Shown one piece after another: positions 8,404-17,076 of a DNA stretch of 64,000 nucleotides. The number at the start of each line of letters is the position of its first letter. Position 1 is the stretch's first letter. A program made the translations under genes and the position numbers. The notes under the pieces are model-generated. The model ran no database searches. It was not told where the DNA came from and saw nothing but the letters and a program-made list of their open reading frames with translations. Origin of the DNA: Bacillus sp. EB106-08-02-XG196 (GTDB lineage Bacteria; Bacillota; Bacilli; Bacillales; Cytobacillaceae). The stretch spans positions 62,001-126,000 of the forward strand of contig NZ_JABWSY010000001.1 in assembly GCF_013396335.1 (NCBI RefSeq), given 5' to 3'.

Positions 8404-9486
8404 TTAAAAAATCACCTTTACCAGTCCTGAAATCCTTTTTTTGTATAACGATATGTACATTTTACTTATTGAGCTTCCTTGTGGAATCTCTCCTAGTTCA
8501 CATGAGAGGTCAAATTTTGATGGAAGTATCCAATGACGAATTTCTATCAAACTGTGCTTAACGGTATCATAGCTGAAAAATTGGTAGTCAAAGAAGTCCA
8601 TATATTGTTTAAGACCCTTAACTTTACGATGCTTCCAAAAAGTTTTTCTTTTAAAAGGCAGCTTGGCTACATGATTTAAATGTGGAAACTGTTCATATAC
8701 AATGGATAAAGTCCGAGTTACCCTTTTTAACGTTTGGTGAGATTCAGCCATTTTAAAAAGTTCTTCATAATCCAACTCATCGCTATATTGATGAATCATT
8801 TGGATAATGTCTATAAAATATTTCATAGAGTCTAAATTATGCCTCCATCCGTGCAGGCAAATCATATAAAAGCAATGCAAATGGGAGAGTTCTCTGATAT
8901 GTGAATATTGGCCAATCGCTTTCGAATCTCTCCAAATATTGTTTATATTAAATCTAGATGTATCTTCTTTTACAAGCCCCCAATGCAATTCCACCACTAA
9001 TGGAATGGGAGAATTCGGAAGTTTTTTACTAAAACTGTAATGGAAATGTCCAGAAATAGGTTCCTCTTCAACCGAAAATCCTAACGCTTTTACTGACTCA
9101 ATGGATTGATTTAAGTCCTGAAAACGGACTAATAAATCAATGTCAGAAGTTGCTCGCGCACCGATATGACCAAAGTATTTTTCAGCAAAATAAACTCCTT
9201 TAAGTGGAATCACATCAATTCCTTGTTCTTCAAACCTTCTTAATAGCATATTCGTCTGATTTTTTATAAAAAGGTTTTGAAAAAGGCATGTATCATAGTT
9301 TTCTTTTAAATAGGCTTGAAAAAAGGTTGGGGTTTGATCGAGTATTCCTTGCTGCTTTAATAAATAATAAACCTGGGATTCAATCCCATCGTGCTTAATC
9401 TCCCTAAGGACTTTATGAAAGTAATAATCATCGATTGGCAGTGGGACTTGGGTTTTATATAAGGCTGAAACAAATTCAAAACTCAC
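8404..9486 (-). CDS. RiPP-cluster nucleotidyltransferase-fold protein (PF14907 type)
   Basis: This protein of about 360 residues has a nucleotidyltransferase core: VIPLKGVYFAEKYFGHIGARATSDIDLLVR (around residues 135-165), with the SDIDLLV metal-binding aspartates. Downstream is FHYSF and VVELHWGL, the pattern of the family found in Bacillales lasso clusters (PadeN/PsmN type). In the pseudomycoidin system such an enzyme is reported to decorate a phosphorylated peptide; that is from memory. I chose GTG 9486, 8 bases after AGGAGG, because the upstream GTG (9495) lies inside the ribosome site. It is the last gene of RiPP cluster 1. A paralogue is at 55629-56828 in the lasso cluster. Confidence 0.8.
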   Translation of the reverse strand: MSFEFVSALYKTQVPLPIDDYYFHKVLREIKHDGIESQVYYLLKQQGILDQTPTFFQAYLKENYDTCLFQNLFIKNQTNMLLRRFEEQGIDVIPLKGVYFAEKYFGHIGARATSDIDLLVRFQDLNQSIESVKALGFSVEEEPISGHFHYSFSKKLPNSPIPLVVELHWGLVKEDTSRFNINNIWRDSKAIGQYSHIRELSHLHCFYMICLHGWRHNLDSMKYFIDIIQMIHQYSDELDYEELFKMAESHQTLKRVTRTLSIVYEQFPHLNHVAKLPFKRKTFWKHRKVKGLKQYMDFFDYQFFSYDTVKHSLIEIRHWILPSKFDLSCELGEIPQGSSISKMYISLYKKRISGLVKVIF

Positions 9487-9502
9487 GGTACCCACCTCCT
9501 TT

Positions 9503-11314
9503 TTATGATTTTGAGACCAAAGATAATGGACTTACTCTTTTTGAGCTATAGGATGATTTATTGAGTTTTCGGTATAATCCATTTTGATTCATTAATTCAT
9601 TATGAGTTCCTCTTTGAACAATATTCCCCTTATTCATAACTAAAATAATGTCGGCATTTTGAATAGTAGACAATCGATGAGCAATAATAATCGTTGTTCT
9701 GCCTTTCATCAATTCCTCAAGTGCTTCCTTTACATAGAACTCCGTTTCTCCATCCAAAGCCGATGTTGCCTCGTCTAGTAAGAGGATTGGGGCATCTTTA
9801 ATAATAGCACGTGCAATCGCAATTCTTTGCTTTTGTCCGCCAGATAATTTGACTCCATTTTCACCAATTTGGGTGTCATATCCTTTTGGCAGTGAGAGTA
9901 TAAAGTCATGTATCTCAGCGCTAATGGCCGCTTCGATCATTTCTTTCTCCGTTGCATCCGGGCGTGCAATCATTAGGTTTTCTCGAAAAGTTCCAGCAAA
10001 TAAAAACGTATCCTGTGGAACATGGGCCATGGAACTTCTTAACTCTGAAGCTGTAAATTCTGTAATTGATTTACCAGAAATATATATTTCGCCTGAATGC
10101 GGCTTATAGAATCCTTGTAAGAGGTTAAACAATGTACTCTTTCCCGCGCCGCTCGGACCAACAAGGGCAATCACTTTTCCTGCAGGAATCTCTAAATGAA
10201 AATGATTTAGTACATGATTATTTTCTACATAACCAAAGGTAACGTTATCGAACTGAATTGACTCTACCTGTTCAATTGTTGGCTCAAATGAAGGTAAATC
10301 TTTTAAATCAGCGGTTTTTTCAAGAACATCAAGTACTCTCTCTAGTCCTGCAACAGATCGTTGAAATCCTGCCCAAAGACTTGCAAGCCCTGTTAATGGA
10401 TAATATAAATGATTGACCAAGTTTAAAAAGGTTAACAAAGCGCCCACTGTCAGGACACCTTTTGAAACAAACAAGGCACCTACGGTCAGATTTACCAGAA
10501 AGGTGACTGATCCAATAATCTGCCCCCCCGTGTAATACCATGACTGAAGCTTTGTATTATCCAATTCTAATTTAAACAATTCTTGATTCTTGTTCTCGTA
10601 TTGTTTGTACTGAAGCTTTTCAAGCGTAAAGGAACGAATAATAGCAAAGCCGTGAAACGTCTCATTTAGCATATTATTGATGTCCCCTACTAATTTGTGA
10701 ATCAATCTTCCATTTTTCCGTAGCAATAAACCAAACACGAGCCCAGCTAGTGCGGCAATCGGTGCAATAATAAGACTTACCAAACAGAGTGTCAAATTTA
10801 TATTCGCCAAATAAATAAATACAACAATATAGACAATTGGCAGTCTAAATAGACTAAGAAGACTACTTCCAATTACACCATCGACACCATGGATATCGTT
10901 AGAAAAATGGGACATTAATTCACCCGTGCGAAGATTTGAAGCATCCCTTACTGGCAAACGTAAAATATGGTGAAACAAATGGTTTTTCAGGTCCATTTTC
11001 ACACCATTGGTAGCAATTGTATCAAAATATGAATAGGTAACATCTGAAAAGATATTTAATAGAATCAGAAATATGCCAAATGGAATAAGGGACAGTATTT
11101 GTTGAAAGCCTCCGTGAATAGCTGAATCTGTAACCTCACCATAAAATTTTGCAAAGGAGATAGTTAAATAGATATTCACTCCTAATAAACCAATCAAGAC
11201 CAAATAGGACTTCCACTGTTTCATGAGGAAAGGCTTCAACAGCGAAAATGTCCGGCGAATATCCTTCATGGTAAAATACTGTTTTAATATTGCTGCCATT
11301 TGTTCTTTCATCAT
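9503..11314 (-). CDS. ABC exporter, fused membrane and ATPase domains, of RiPP cluster 1
   Basis: This 603-residue half-transporter has an N-terminal six-helix exporter domain (about 30-320) and a C-terminal ATPase. Visible ATPase motifs are Walker A GPSGAGKST, signature LSGGQKQR, Walker B ILLLDEATSAL and the H-loop AHRLS. It has no N-terminal C39 peptidase domain, so it does not itself cleave a leader. Its place between the S26-like peptidase and the nucleotidyltransferase genes suggests it exports the processed product of the precursor at 12186-12395. It resembles the exporter at 53839-55632 in role, but the two are clearly different sequences. Confidence 0.85.
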   Translation of the reverse strand: MMKEQMAAILKQYFTMKDIRRTFSLLKPFLMKQWKSYLVLIGLLGVNIYLTISFAKFYGEVTDSAIHGGFQQILSLIPFGIFLILLNIFSDVTYSYFDTIATNGVKMDLKNHLFHHILRLPVRDASNLRTGELMSHFSNDIHGVDGVIGSSLLSLFRLPIVYIVVFIYLANINLTLCLVSLIIAPIAALAGLVFGLLLRKNGRLIHKLVGDINNMLNETFHGFAIIRSFTLEKLQYKQYENKNQELFKLELDNTKLQSWYYTGGQIIGSVTFLVNLTVGALFVSKGVLTVGALLTFLNLVNHLYYPLTGLASLWAGFQRSVAGLERVLDVLEKTADLKDLPSFEPTIEQVESIQFDNVTFGYVENNHVLNHFHLEIPAGKVIALVGPSGAGKSTLFNLLQGFYKPHSGEIYISGKSITEFTASELRSSMAHVPQDTFLFAGTFRENLMIARPDATEKEMIEAAISAEIHDFILSLPKGYDTQIGENGVKLSGGQKQRIAIARAIIKDAPILLLDEATSALDGETEFYVKEALEELMKGRTTIIIAHRLSTIQNADIILVMNKGNIVQRGTHNELMNQNGLYRKLNKSSYSSKRVSPLSLVSKS

Positions 11315-11333
11315 AAGGACACTCCATAAATGA

Positions 11334-11789
11334 CTAGAATTGTAATTTGTATTTCATATTAATAAGTTTCCGCAAAATACCAGAAAGCGCTGGGATCATA
11401 ACAATCAATTTCCCCCATAAACGTGCGCTGAGCTGATTAGAGGTTATATTGATATTTTGTTTCTCGATAGATATCAATCTTCCAAGAATTTTATCCTCTT
11501 CAATTGGCTGGTCAAACCCTAGGTTCGTATCACCTTTGAAAAGGAATAACTGTTTGTTGTTGATTATCTTTTTTTGAACAAAACGGTGAGCAATTAACTG
11601 GCCAGCTTCCGAATAGAACAAGATAACATCACCCTTTTTTATAAAATCGGGGTTACACGGGGTAAATCTACATAAATCACCTTGTTGGATATAAGGGAAC
11701 ATGCTATCTCCATATGCCGGAAGATTCAACCATCCATCCTTATTAATTACCCTTTTTAATAGACTGAATGTGGTTTCATCGAATAACAT
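11334..11789 (-). CDS. ER-type (S26B, SipW-like) signal-peptidase-fold protein of RiPP cluster 1
   Basis: This 151-residue protein has the type I signal peptidase core: AYGDSMFPYIQQGD (catalytic Ser at about 28), KKGDVILFYSE, and IAHRFVQ in place of the usual Lys, giving the Ser/His dyad of the ER/SipW subgroup. KGDTN then D follows. The usual N-terminal membrane anchor is missing; only the C-terminus (LIVMIPALSGIL) is hydrophobic. It overlaps the PqqD gene by 14 bp, so the two are translationally coupled. In lasso clusters this place is taken by the B2 protease, so it is a good candidate for leader removal here. That role is inference. Confidence 0.75.
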   Translation of the reverse strand: MLFDETTFSLLKRVINKDGWLNLPAYGDSMFPYIQQGDLCRFTPCNPDFIKKGDVILFYSEAGQLIAHRFVQKKIINNKQLFLFKGDTNLGFDQPIEEDKILGRLISIEKQNINITSNQLSARLWGKLIVMIPALSGILRKLINMKYKLQF

Positions 11790-12051
11790 TTTGAATCAGG
11801 CCACACTCTTCTAGATTAAGTAAAAATTGTTCAATATCTTTTTTAACCTGTTCTTTGCTATCAACTATTTGATAAATATCCATGATGGATTCTGTTAGGG
11901 TTTCCACTGTCTGAGCTTCCTTCAATAAGGACCAACAGTGGCCTCCCACTTCATTGATTTTTGTGATCGTGTAATCATCAGTATTTAGAATAATCCACTC
12001 TCCATCAAGCACAGTTGTATCATAGTCGTCTTTGTAAATGAATTGTGTCAT
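11776..12051 (-). CDS. PqqD-family RiPP recognition element protein
   Basis: This protein of about 91 residues has the PqqD pattern: a beta-hairpin with EWIILNTDDYTITKINEVGGHCW, then LLKEAQTVETLTESI and a C-terminal helix ending EECGLI. PqqD or B1 proteins bind the leader of RiPP precursors and present it to enzymes. The precursor next to it carries a Tyr-x-x-Pro leader motif, as expected for such binding. An in-frame TTG precedes the chosen ATG by one codon. It is equivalent in role to 57300-57614 in the lasso cluster. Confidence 0.85.
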   Translation of the reverse strand: MTQFIYKDDYDTTVLDGEWIILNTDDYTITKINEVGGHCWSLLKEAQTVETLTESIMDIYQIVDSKEQVKKDIEQFLLNLEECGLIQNVIR

Positions 12052-12145
12052 CAAGAGACCAGCTCCTAAAATTGTTATTTTTATAAAATGTGGCTCATAT
12101 TCTAACCTAGTTAATATGGGAATAAAGAAATGATTTTAATAAATA

Positions 12146-12178
12146 GATCAATGGGGAGATACAGCATCACCATTGATC
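12146..12178 (-). terminator. Stem-loop just after the precursor peptide gene
   Basis: GATCAATGG at 12146-12154 pairs with CCATTGATC at 12170-12178. It is followed on the minus strand by a modest AT-rich tract. A leaky terminator after the precursor would give an excess of precursor over enzymes. The lasso cluster has an equivalent at 58567-58605. Confidence 0.6.
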
Positions 12179-12185
12179 CTCTAAG

Positions 12186-12395
12186 TTACGACTTTGATGG
12201 TGGTTTATCTATTGGTTTTGATGGCGGCCATGGTTTTTTTGGATCATAAGGGTCAAGTGGATATTGAATACCATTACTTTTTCCAGGGTCACCAGATACA
12301 GGTCCGTGTCCTTGATTCCAGCTTTGAGAAGTTTCAAAACGTATAGATTGACGACTTAAGACCATTGGCCGATTATAAACTTTCATCTTTAACAT
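12186..12395 (-). CDS. Candidate RiPP precursor peptide (cluster 1)
   Basis: This 69-residue peptide starts behind an excellent AAGGAGGTG site. The N-terminal part (residues 1-24) has YNRPMVL, like the Tyr-x-x-Pro leader motif bound by PqqD-type proteins, then IRFETSQSWNQGHG. The remainder is rich in Gly, Pro, Asp, Lys and Ser and ends PPSKS. It lies between an HPr-kinase-like gene and a PqqD gene. It has no Cys, which argues against lanthipeptide, sactipeptide or thiopeptide chemistry. The C-terminal Ser fits phosphorylation by the neighbouring kinase, as for paeninodin. The leader-core boundary is not clear. No cyclase gene is nearby. Confidence 0.75.
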   Translation of the reverse strand: MLKMKVYNRPMVLSRQSIRFETSQSWNQGHGPVSGDPGKSNGIQYPLDPYDPKKPWPPSKPIDKPPSKS

Positions 12396-12483
12396 ATTTT
12401 CACCTCCTTAATCGACCAACCAAAAAAAATATTACTGATACCAGGTAAACCATTCCTGCCACTCTATACCTAAACTCTACAAA

Positions 12484-13263
12484 TTAAGAAATCAACTTCC
12501 AAAAAGTATTATTTTTTTGAAAGTTAAGGTCATAAACCGATACGTTCTTTACTAATTTAGTCAACAAATTCAAGATTGTTTTAATTTCATCTTGGCTATG
12601 AGGCCAAAAAAACACTTTATCCATTAAATTAATAAGTGCATCCGCCATTGGTAATTTGGTTCGATCATTTTGAAGTGCTTGGTAAATAATTTGAATACTT
12701 TCTAGGGTTACTGTCCCTTCAAAAGGTTCTGCCTCCAACTCACTCCGGAACGGTGAATTATAGACTTCAACATTTCCTGAATTAATTTTTACAATTGTGG
12801 CCTCATCCGAAAGAAGCATTCTAGGAAACGATAGTTTTGCAGCAGTTGATTTCCCAGCACCAGAATGACCAGAAAAAATATGTGCCTTTCCATTTTCCAT
12901 TACGCATGAGGAATGAATTAACAAACCCCAATTATGATAAACAATAAAGGCGCTATATAAATTCATTAAGGCGTGTTTTAAGGCAAGTTCATTAAATACA
13001 GAAATGGTTGCAGATTTATAATCCGAGTTAATTTCAATTAAGTAATCCGCACGACAATATTGTATTTGGTTATTCCCTTTTGTAATTTTTACTTGATAAT
13101 CAATGAAGGAAACTCCATAACCATCATTAATCTCTATAACAAGGTCTGGTTGTTTAAAACAAATGTTAGTTTGAAAGTTTTTTTGAAGCATTTTAAGTAA
13201 AACCTTTGATTTACATATGATTTGGATAAAATGGTCGCCAATTTTTGTATTTATAACTTCCAT
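12484..13263 (-). CDS. HPr-kinase-like protein of RiPP cluster 1
   Basis: This 259-residue protein has an HPrK/P-like P-loop FSGHSGAGKSTAAKLSF (about residues 137-153), a nearby LLSDEATIV metal-site pattern and a C-terminal EVYNSPFRSE. This is the PadeK-type kinase fold found with Bacillales lasso peptides, where it phosphorylates the C-terminal serine of the precursor. The precursor encoded next to it ends in Ser. ATG 13263 follows GAGGAG. It is the first gene of the cluster. A SinR-type palindrome and a TATAAT lie 115-150 bp upstream. Confidence 0.8.
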   Translation of the reverse strand: MEVINTKIGDHFIQIICKSKVLLKMLQKNFQTNICFKQPDLVIEINDGYGVSFIDYQVKITKGNNQIQYCRADYLIEINSDYKSATISVFNELALKHALMNLYSAFIVYHNWGLLIHSSCVMENGKAHIFSGHSGAGKSTAAKLSFPRMLLSDEATIVKINSGNVEVYNSPFRSELEAEPFEGTVTLESIQIIYQALQNDRTKLPMADALINLMDKVFFWPHSQDEIKTILNLLTKLVKNVSVYDLNFQKNNTFWKLIS

Positions 13264-13377
13264 ATTGTCTCCTCATAAAAAACTTTATTTAGAAAAGAAG
13301 TTTCGGAAATCCAAAATTTCTTTCCGGTTCTATTCCATATTAAATGCCAAATCGTATTCCTGTACTCTGCCAAATTT

Positions 13378-13406
13378 ATTATAACGCATATTCAGTTCTT
13401 TTTAAA
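13378..13406 (-). promoter_or_regulatory. Promoter of RiPP cluster 1
   Basis: On the minus strand TTTAAA (13401-13406) and TATAAT (13378-13383) are 17 bp apart, ahead of the kinase gene. The -35 is weak and lies under the SinR-type palindrome. Confidence 0.6.
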
Positions 13407-13410
13407 GAAC
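13395..13410. promoter_or_regulatory. SinR-type operator palindrome 2
   Basis: GTTCTTTTTAAAGAAC covers the -35 element of the RiPP cluster 1 promoter. Confidence 0.7.
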
Positions 13411-13513
13411 AATATCTCCTGAAATATTTTCTTTTTTTAAATAATATTATAAAAAAAGTTAGGTACCAAGATAATGGGAAGTATCCTAGTATTTAAGATA
13501 CTAATCGTTATAA

Positions 13514-13990
13514 CTAAATAGAAACATTGGTCTTTTCCTTTTTAAAAAAAATTGTTATTTTTCTAAGAAAAGAACCCACTCCTGAGTCTGTTTTATTATA
13601 GTATTTTTGATGGATGAAATACCATATTGCCAAAACCCCTATTGCATTTTTTATTAAGTCTATAATGGAAAAAGACCTAAATGGCACGAATATTTGATGA
13701 ATCTCATCCGAAAGTCCATATAAAAGTGAAATGGCTATAGCCAAAATCTCTTTCCTCTTACTTAATTGTCCATAACAAAGCAACGCCAATATTATTAGAA
13801 AGTAAAGGATGCCAAATTCAAAAAGATGGGCAAATTCCAATGTTGATCCTATAGAAAGAATAACAGCATCACTTAATACTTAAGATAAGCCACTAACCGA
13901 TTCAGGGTCAAAGTAACTAGTTTGCTGCCAAATTAAGAACATATAAATAAATGGAAATAGTGTAATGATAAGACGACCAATAAATAGCAT
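13514..13990 (-). pseudogene. VanZ-family protein gene, split by an in-frame stop
   Basis: The downstream open part (13514-13840) has the VanZ pattern EFAHLFEFGILYF, then LLYGLSDEIHQIFVPFR and IIDLIKNAIGV. Directly upstream and in the same frame, 36 codons from ATG 13990 give a TM segment and IWQQTSYFDPESVSGLS, the usual VanZ N-terminus. A TAA at 13880-13882 separates them. No frameshift is needed, so a single base change explains the break. VanZ-like proteins are small membrane proteins of mostly unknown function. Re-initiation at TTG 13840 could make a shortened protein, but this is unlikely to be functional. Confidence 0.75.
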
Positions 13991-14017
13991 TTAGTAGCAC
14001 CAATCCTCATTTTCTCA

Positions 14018-14917
14018 CTATAAATTTATTTTCCTAACCTTGGCTATAATATATTTATTTAGCACTATACCAAATGGCAAAGCAATAAGTGTCAGTAGCT
14101 TTTGAGGTGAATGCCTTAAAACACCATTACTTTCTGCAAAAATGCTGCTAGATACATAATGTATAGCCTGCTTAAATTTGAAGAGTAATGATGTGTTTGG
14201 TAATTTCATCATTTCCATTCGATAATATCTAAAACCCTTCGGACTAAGTTTATATTGTTTTATTATATTCATGGACGATCCATCAGGCAGATACTCCACA
14301 CAACAAAGGGCCTCATTCATTAGCAGCAATTCATATTCTTGGTCTAACATTAAATATTTATATGAAAGCGGTACTAATTTTTCATTTTGATAAATAGGGT
14401 ATGGATACTTCTTTGTTAGTTTCGTCCGATAAACTAACTTTTTGTCTCCTTTAACTCCGTACTTATTATATAGATTAAATAGTGTCGAGGTTTTAATATC
14501 CTTTGGGAATTCTGTTCCAATTATTTCCCCACTAGTAGTGCAATCAAGGCCAACTATACCACCTATTTCTTCACTACCATTCTCTTTCCAAAAAGAAACA
14601 ATTTTTTCAACCGCATCGTCTGGCATAAAGTCATCGCTGTCTATACAAACATTTAATTCTGTAACGATCATGGAATAAGCAGTATTATGCGCTCCATGCA
14701 TCCCCTGGTTATCCTGGCGATGATATCGAATTGAAATAATATTTTCATCCATCCAACTTCTAACTAAATCTTCCGTATTATCAGAAGACCCGTCGTCAAT
14801 AACTAACCAAATAAATTCTTTTGTTGATTGTCTCTTTAGACTCTCATAACAGTTGTGAAGTGTATATGCCCTATTATATGTCGGGGTAAATATGGTTAAT
14901 ATCGGCAAGATTATCAC
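14018..14917 (-). CDS. Family 2 glycosyltransferase
   Basis: This 299-residue protein has a GT-A fold start ILTIFTPTYNRAYTLHNCYESL, then VIDDGSSDNTEDLV, and the DXD-type CIDSDDFMPDDAVEKI. It uses a nucleotide sugar to extend a lipid-linked or growing glycan at the inner face of the membrane. It overlaps the next gene upstream by 4 bp and is the last intact gene of the operon that begins at 19561. The donor and acceptor cannot be told. Confidence 0.88.
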   Translation of the reverse strand: MIILPILTIFTPTYNRAYTLHNCYESLKRQSTKEFIWLVIDDGSSDNTEDLVRSWMDENIISIRYHRQDNQGMHGAHNTAYSMIVTELNVCIDSDDFMPDDAVEKIVSFWKENGSEEIGGIVGLDCTTSGEIIGTEFPKDIKTSTLFNLYNKYGVKGDKKLVYRTKLTKKYPYPIYQNEKLVPLSYKYLMLDQEYELLLMNEALCCVEYLPDGSSMNIIKQYKLSPKGFRYYRMEMMKLPNTSLLFKFKQAIHYVSSSIFAESNGVLRHSPQKLLTLIALPFGIVLNKYIIAKVRKINL

Positions 14918-16026
14918 CTCGAATTTGATATATAAAAATCTTCAAGCCAACTTGCTGTATTTTTTATATCATAGCCTTTGTCTCTTAACATTTTTAGTTT
15001 AGAAGTATTACGTTCTCTTTGTTCCATACTAAAGTTCTCTAGTTCAGCAACCCAGGAATCTACACTTGTTAGTTCTAAAAACTTCAATAAATCTAACCCC
15101 ATGTCAACCTCGTTAGTAATTTCATCGGATATCAAACAAGGTATTCCTGCAGCTTGCGCCTCGATAAGAGTGACTGGCAATCCTTCATGTAAAGATGGAA
15201 ATAAAAATAGGTCAAAAGCTTGTAGTAATTGGTTAATATCGCTTCTGACACCCAGGAATTTAACTTCTTTTTGTAGATTTAATTCATATACTTTTCTTTC
15301 AATATCTTTCCGTAATACGCCGTCACCACATAATAATAAAGTTGATTCTGGTTTTCTTTTAACAAATTCCGCAAAAACTTCAATTAAAAACATGTGATTT
15401 TTTTGTTTTGTAAATCTGCCAACATGTCCAATAACTATTTGGTCACTAATCCCTAATTCTTTTCTTTTCCTCATTCTAATATCGGGAGAATAACTAAACA
15501 TCTCTGGTTCTATTCCATTATTAAGTAGTCTTGCGTCATTTGATTTTCTGCCAAATAACCATTTGGCAGCAGCTTGGGAGCAGGCTAAGGTATAATCAGA
15601 GTTGGATGGAATAAATAACCCTGAATACCATTTATATCCCTTGGCCAAAAGGCCACCTTCCCCGCCGGTATTATGACTGTGAGTTATACAATATCGAATC
15701 CCAGCTCTCTTTGCAGCACGAAGTACAAAACCACTCATCCGATTTAAATGAGAATGTACAATTGTATACTCGTTATTAGTAGAGAAAAAATTGTTAAGGG
15801 ATTTTAAATATCCAAAATGCCCCACTTCGCTAACATAGGGAATCCGATGTATGGTCCCCCCAAGTTCCTTAATTTCACTATCAAAAATTCCTTCTTTACA
15901 CGTTAGGAAATCGAATTGAACTTTGGTGCGGTCTATATTCCGATATAAATTCATAACCAGCGTTTCAGCACCGCCCCTGTTCATATTGACTACTACGTGT
16001 AGAACTCTAATCGGTTTACTCATCAC
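14914..16026 (-). CDS. Family 4 glycosyltransferase, EpsF-like
   Basis: This 370-residue protein has a GT-B fold. The N-terminal domain begins VLHVVVNMNRGGAETLVMNLYR. The C-terminal donor domain has IGHVGRFTKQKNHMFLIEVF, LLLCGDGVLRKDIE and the E-x7-E motif FPSLHEGLPVTLIEAQ. The N-terminal pattern is close to EpsF of B. subtilis exopolysaccharide assembly. It would add one sugar to the repeat unit at the cytoplasmic face. Start ATG 16026 (or 16023). It sits between the UDP-sugar epimerase and a GT2 in one operon. Confidence 0.87.
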   Translation of the reverse strand: MMSKPIRVLHVVVNMNRGGAETLVMNLYRNIDRTKVQFDFLTCKEGIFDSEIKELGGTIHRIPYVSEVGHFGYLKSLNNFFSTNNEYTIVHSHLNRMSGFVLRAAKRAGIRYCITHSHNTGGEGGLLAKGYKWYSGLFIPSNSDYTLACSQAAAKWLFGRKSNDARLLNNGIEPEMFSYSPDIRMRKRKELGISDQIVIGHVGRFTKQKNHMFLIEVFAEFVKRKPESTLLLCGDGVLRKDIERKVYELNLQKEVKFLGVRSDINQLLQAFDLFLFPSLHEGLPVTLIEAQAAGIPCLISDEITNEVDMGLDLLKFLELTSVDSWVAELENFSMEQRERNTSKLKMLRDKGYDIKNTASWLEDFYISNSR

Positions 16027-16081
16027 TATCCTCCTATTTGTAGCCGTTTCATATAACCTATTGGGCGTTAACTCTACAAAA

Positions 16082-17074
16082 CTAGGAATGGCTTAAACTT
16101 CCCAAATTATTTTTATACCATTCTATTGCAGCTTCAATTCCTTGCTCGAAACTCCATTCTGGTTCATACCCAAGCATTTCTTGTGCTTTAGATATATCGG
16201 CATTACTATGCTTAATATCTCCTTTTCTCGTTGGTCCAAAGAGGGGTTGAATATCCTTCCCTAATGCATTCAACAACTGATTATAGATATCGATTAAAAA
16301 CTCTCTTCCACCGTAAGCAATATTGTAGGCATGTCCTGCTGCTTCACTCTTTGCATTACATGCCTTCAAATTAGCCTCAATTACATTTTCAATATAAGTA
16401 AAATCCCTGCTCTGCTGCCCATCACCATTAATCATTGGACTTTCACCGTTTAGTAATTGTTTAATAAATTTTGGAATAACTGCTGCATATACTCCATCGG
16501 GATCCTGTCTTCTTCCAAATACATTGAAATATCGTAAACCATAGGTTTCAAGATTGTATAGCTTTGTATAGAGCCTTCCATATTCTTCATCTACCCTTTT
16601 GGTAAGTGCATATGGTGATAATAAATTTCCTTCCTTTCCTTCCTTCTTAGGTAGATTGGGCTCGTCACCATATACGGATGAACTTGAAGCATAAACAAAT
16701 TTTTTGACACCACTCTGTCTTGCTGCCTCCATCATGTTTAAAGTACCTTTAATATTAATCTCTTCATATAGTAGAGGCATCTCAATACTTCTAGGTACGC
16801 TTCCCCATGCAGCTTGATGAAGGACATAATCTATCCCTTCACAAGCTTCCATGCATCTACTAAATTCACAAATATCTCCTTCAATGAATTCATAGTTAGA
16901 ATTAGATATAAACTGTTCTACATTTTCTCTTTTTCCCGTTGAAAAATTATCAAGTCCTCTAACTTGATAGCCTAAATTTAGTATTGCTTCAACTAAATTG
17001 GAACCAATAAATCCTGCTGATCCGGTTACTAAAAACTTTGATCCTTCTGGAAACCTAATATTTTCATATCCCAT
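16082..17074 (-). CDS. UDP-N-acetylglucosamine C4-epimerase type SDR (WbpP/TviC-like)
   Basis: This protein of about 330 residues is an extended short-chain dehydrogenase with FLVTGSAGFIGSNLVEAIL at the N-terminus and the catalytic YALTK (about residue 160). LRYFNVFGRRQDPDGVYAAVIP is typical of WbpP, TviC and CapL-like C4-epimerases acting on N-acetylated UDP-hexoses or their uronates. I chose ATG 17074 because GGAGG lies 8 bases upstream; the longer frame to 17089 lacks a site. Together with the dehydrogenase upstream it should make UDP-GalNAc uronic acid for the polysaccharide. A 55-bp gap precedes the next gene. Confidence 0.85.
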   Translation of the reverse strand: MGYENIRFPEGSKFLVTGSAGFIGSNLVEAILNLGYQVRGLDNFSTGKRENVEQFISNSNYEFIEGDICEFSRCMEACEGIDYVLHQAAWGSVPRSIEMPLLYEEINIKGTLNMMEAARQSGVKKFVYASSSSVYGDEPNLPKKEGKEGNLLSPYALTKRVDEEYGRLYTKLYNLETYGLRYFNVFGRRQDPDGVYAAVIPKFIKQLLNGESPMINGDGQQSRDFTYIENVIEANLKACNAKSEAAGHAYNIAYGGREFLIDIYNQLLNALGKDIQPLFGPTRKGDIKHSNADISKAQEMLGYEPEWSFEQGIEAAIEWYKNNLGSLSHS

Positions 17075-17076
17075 CT

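Noticed and set aside
8404-13263. Cluster 1 as a lanthipeptide, sactipeptide or thiopeptide system
   Set aside because: The precursor has no Cys, and no LanB/LanC/LanM, radical SAM or YcaO gene is present.
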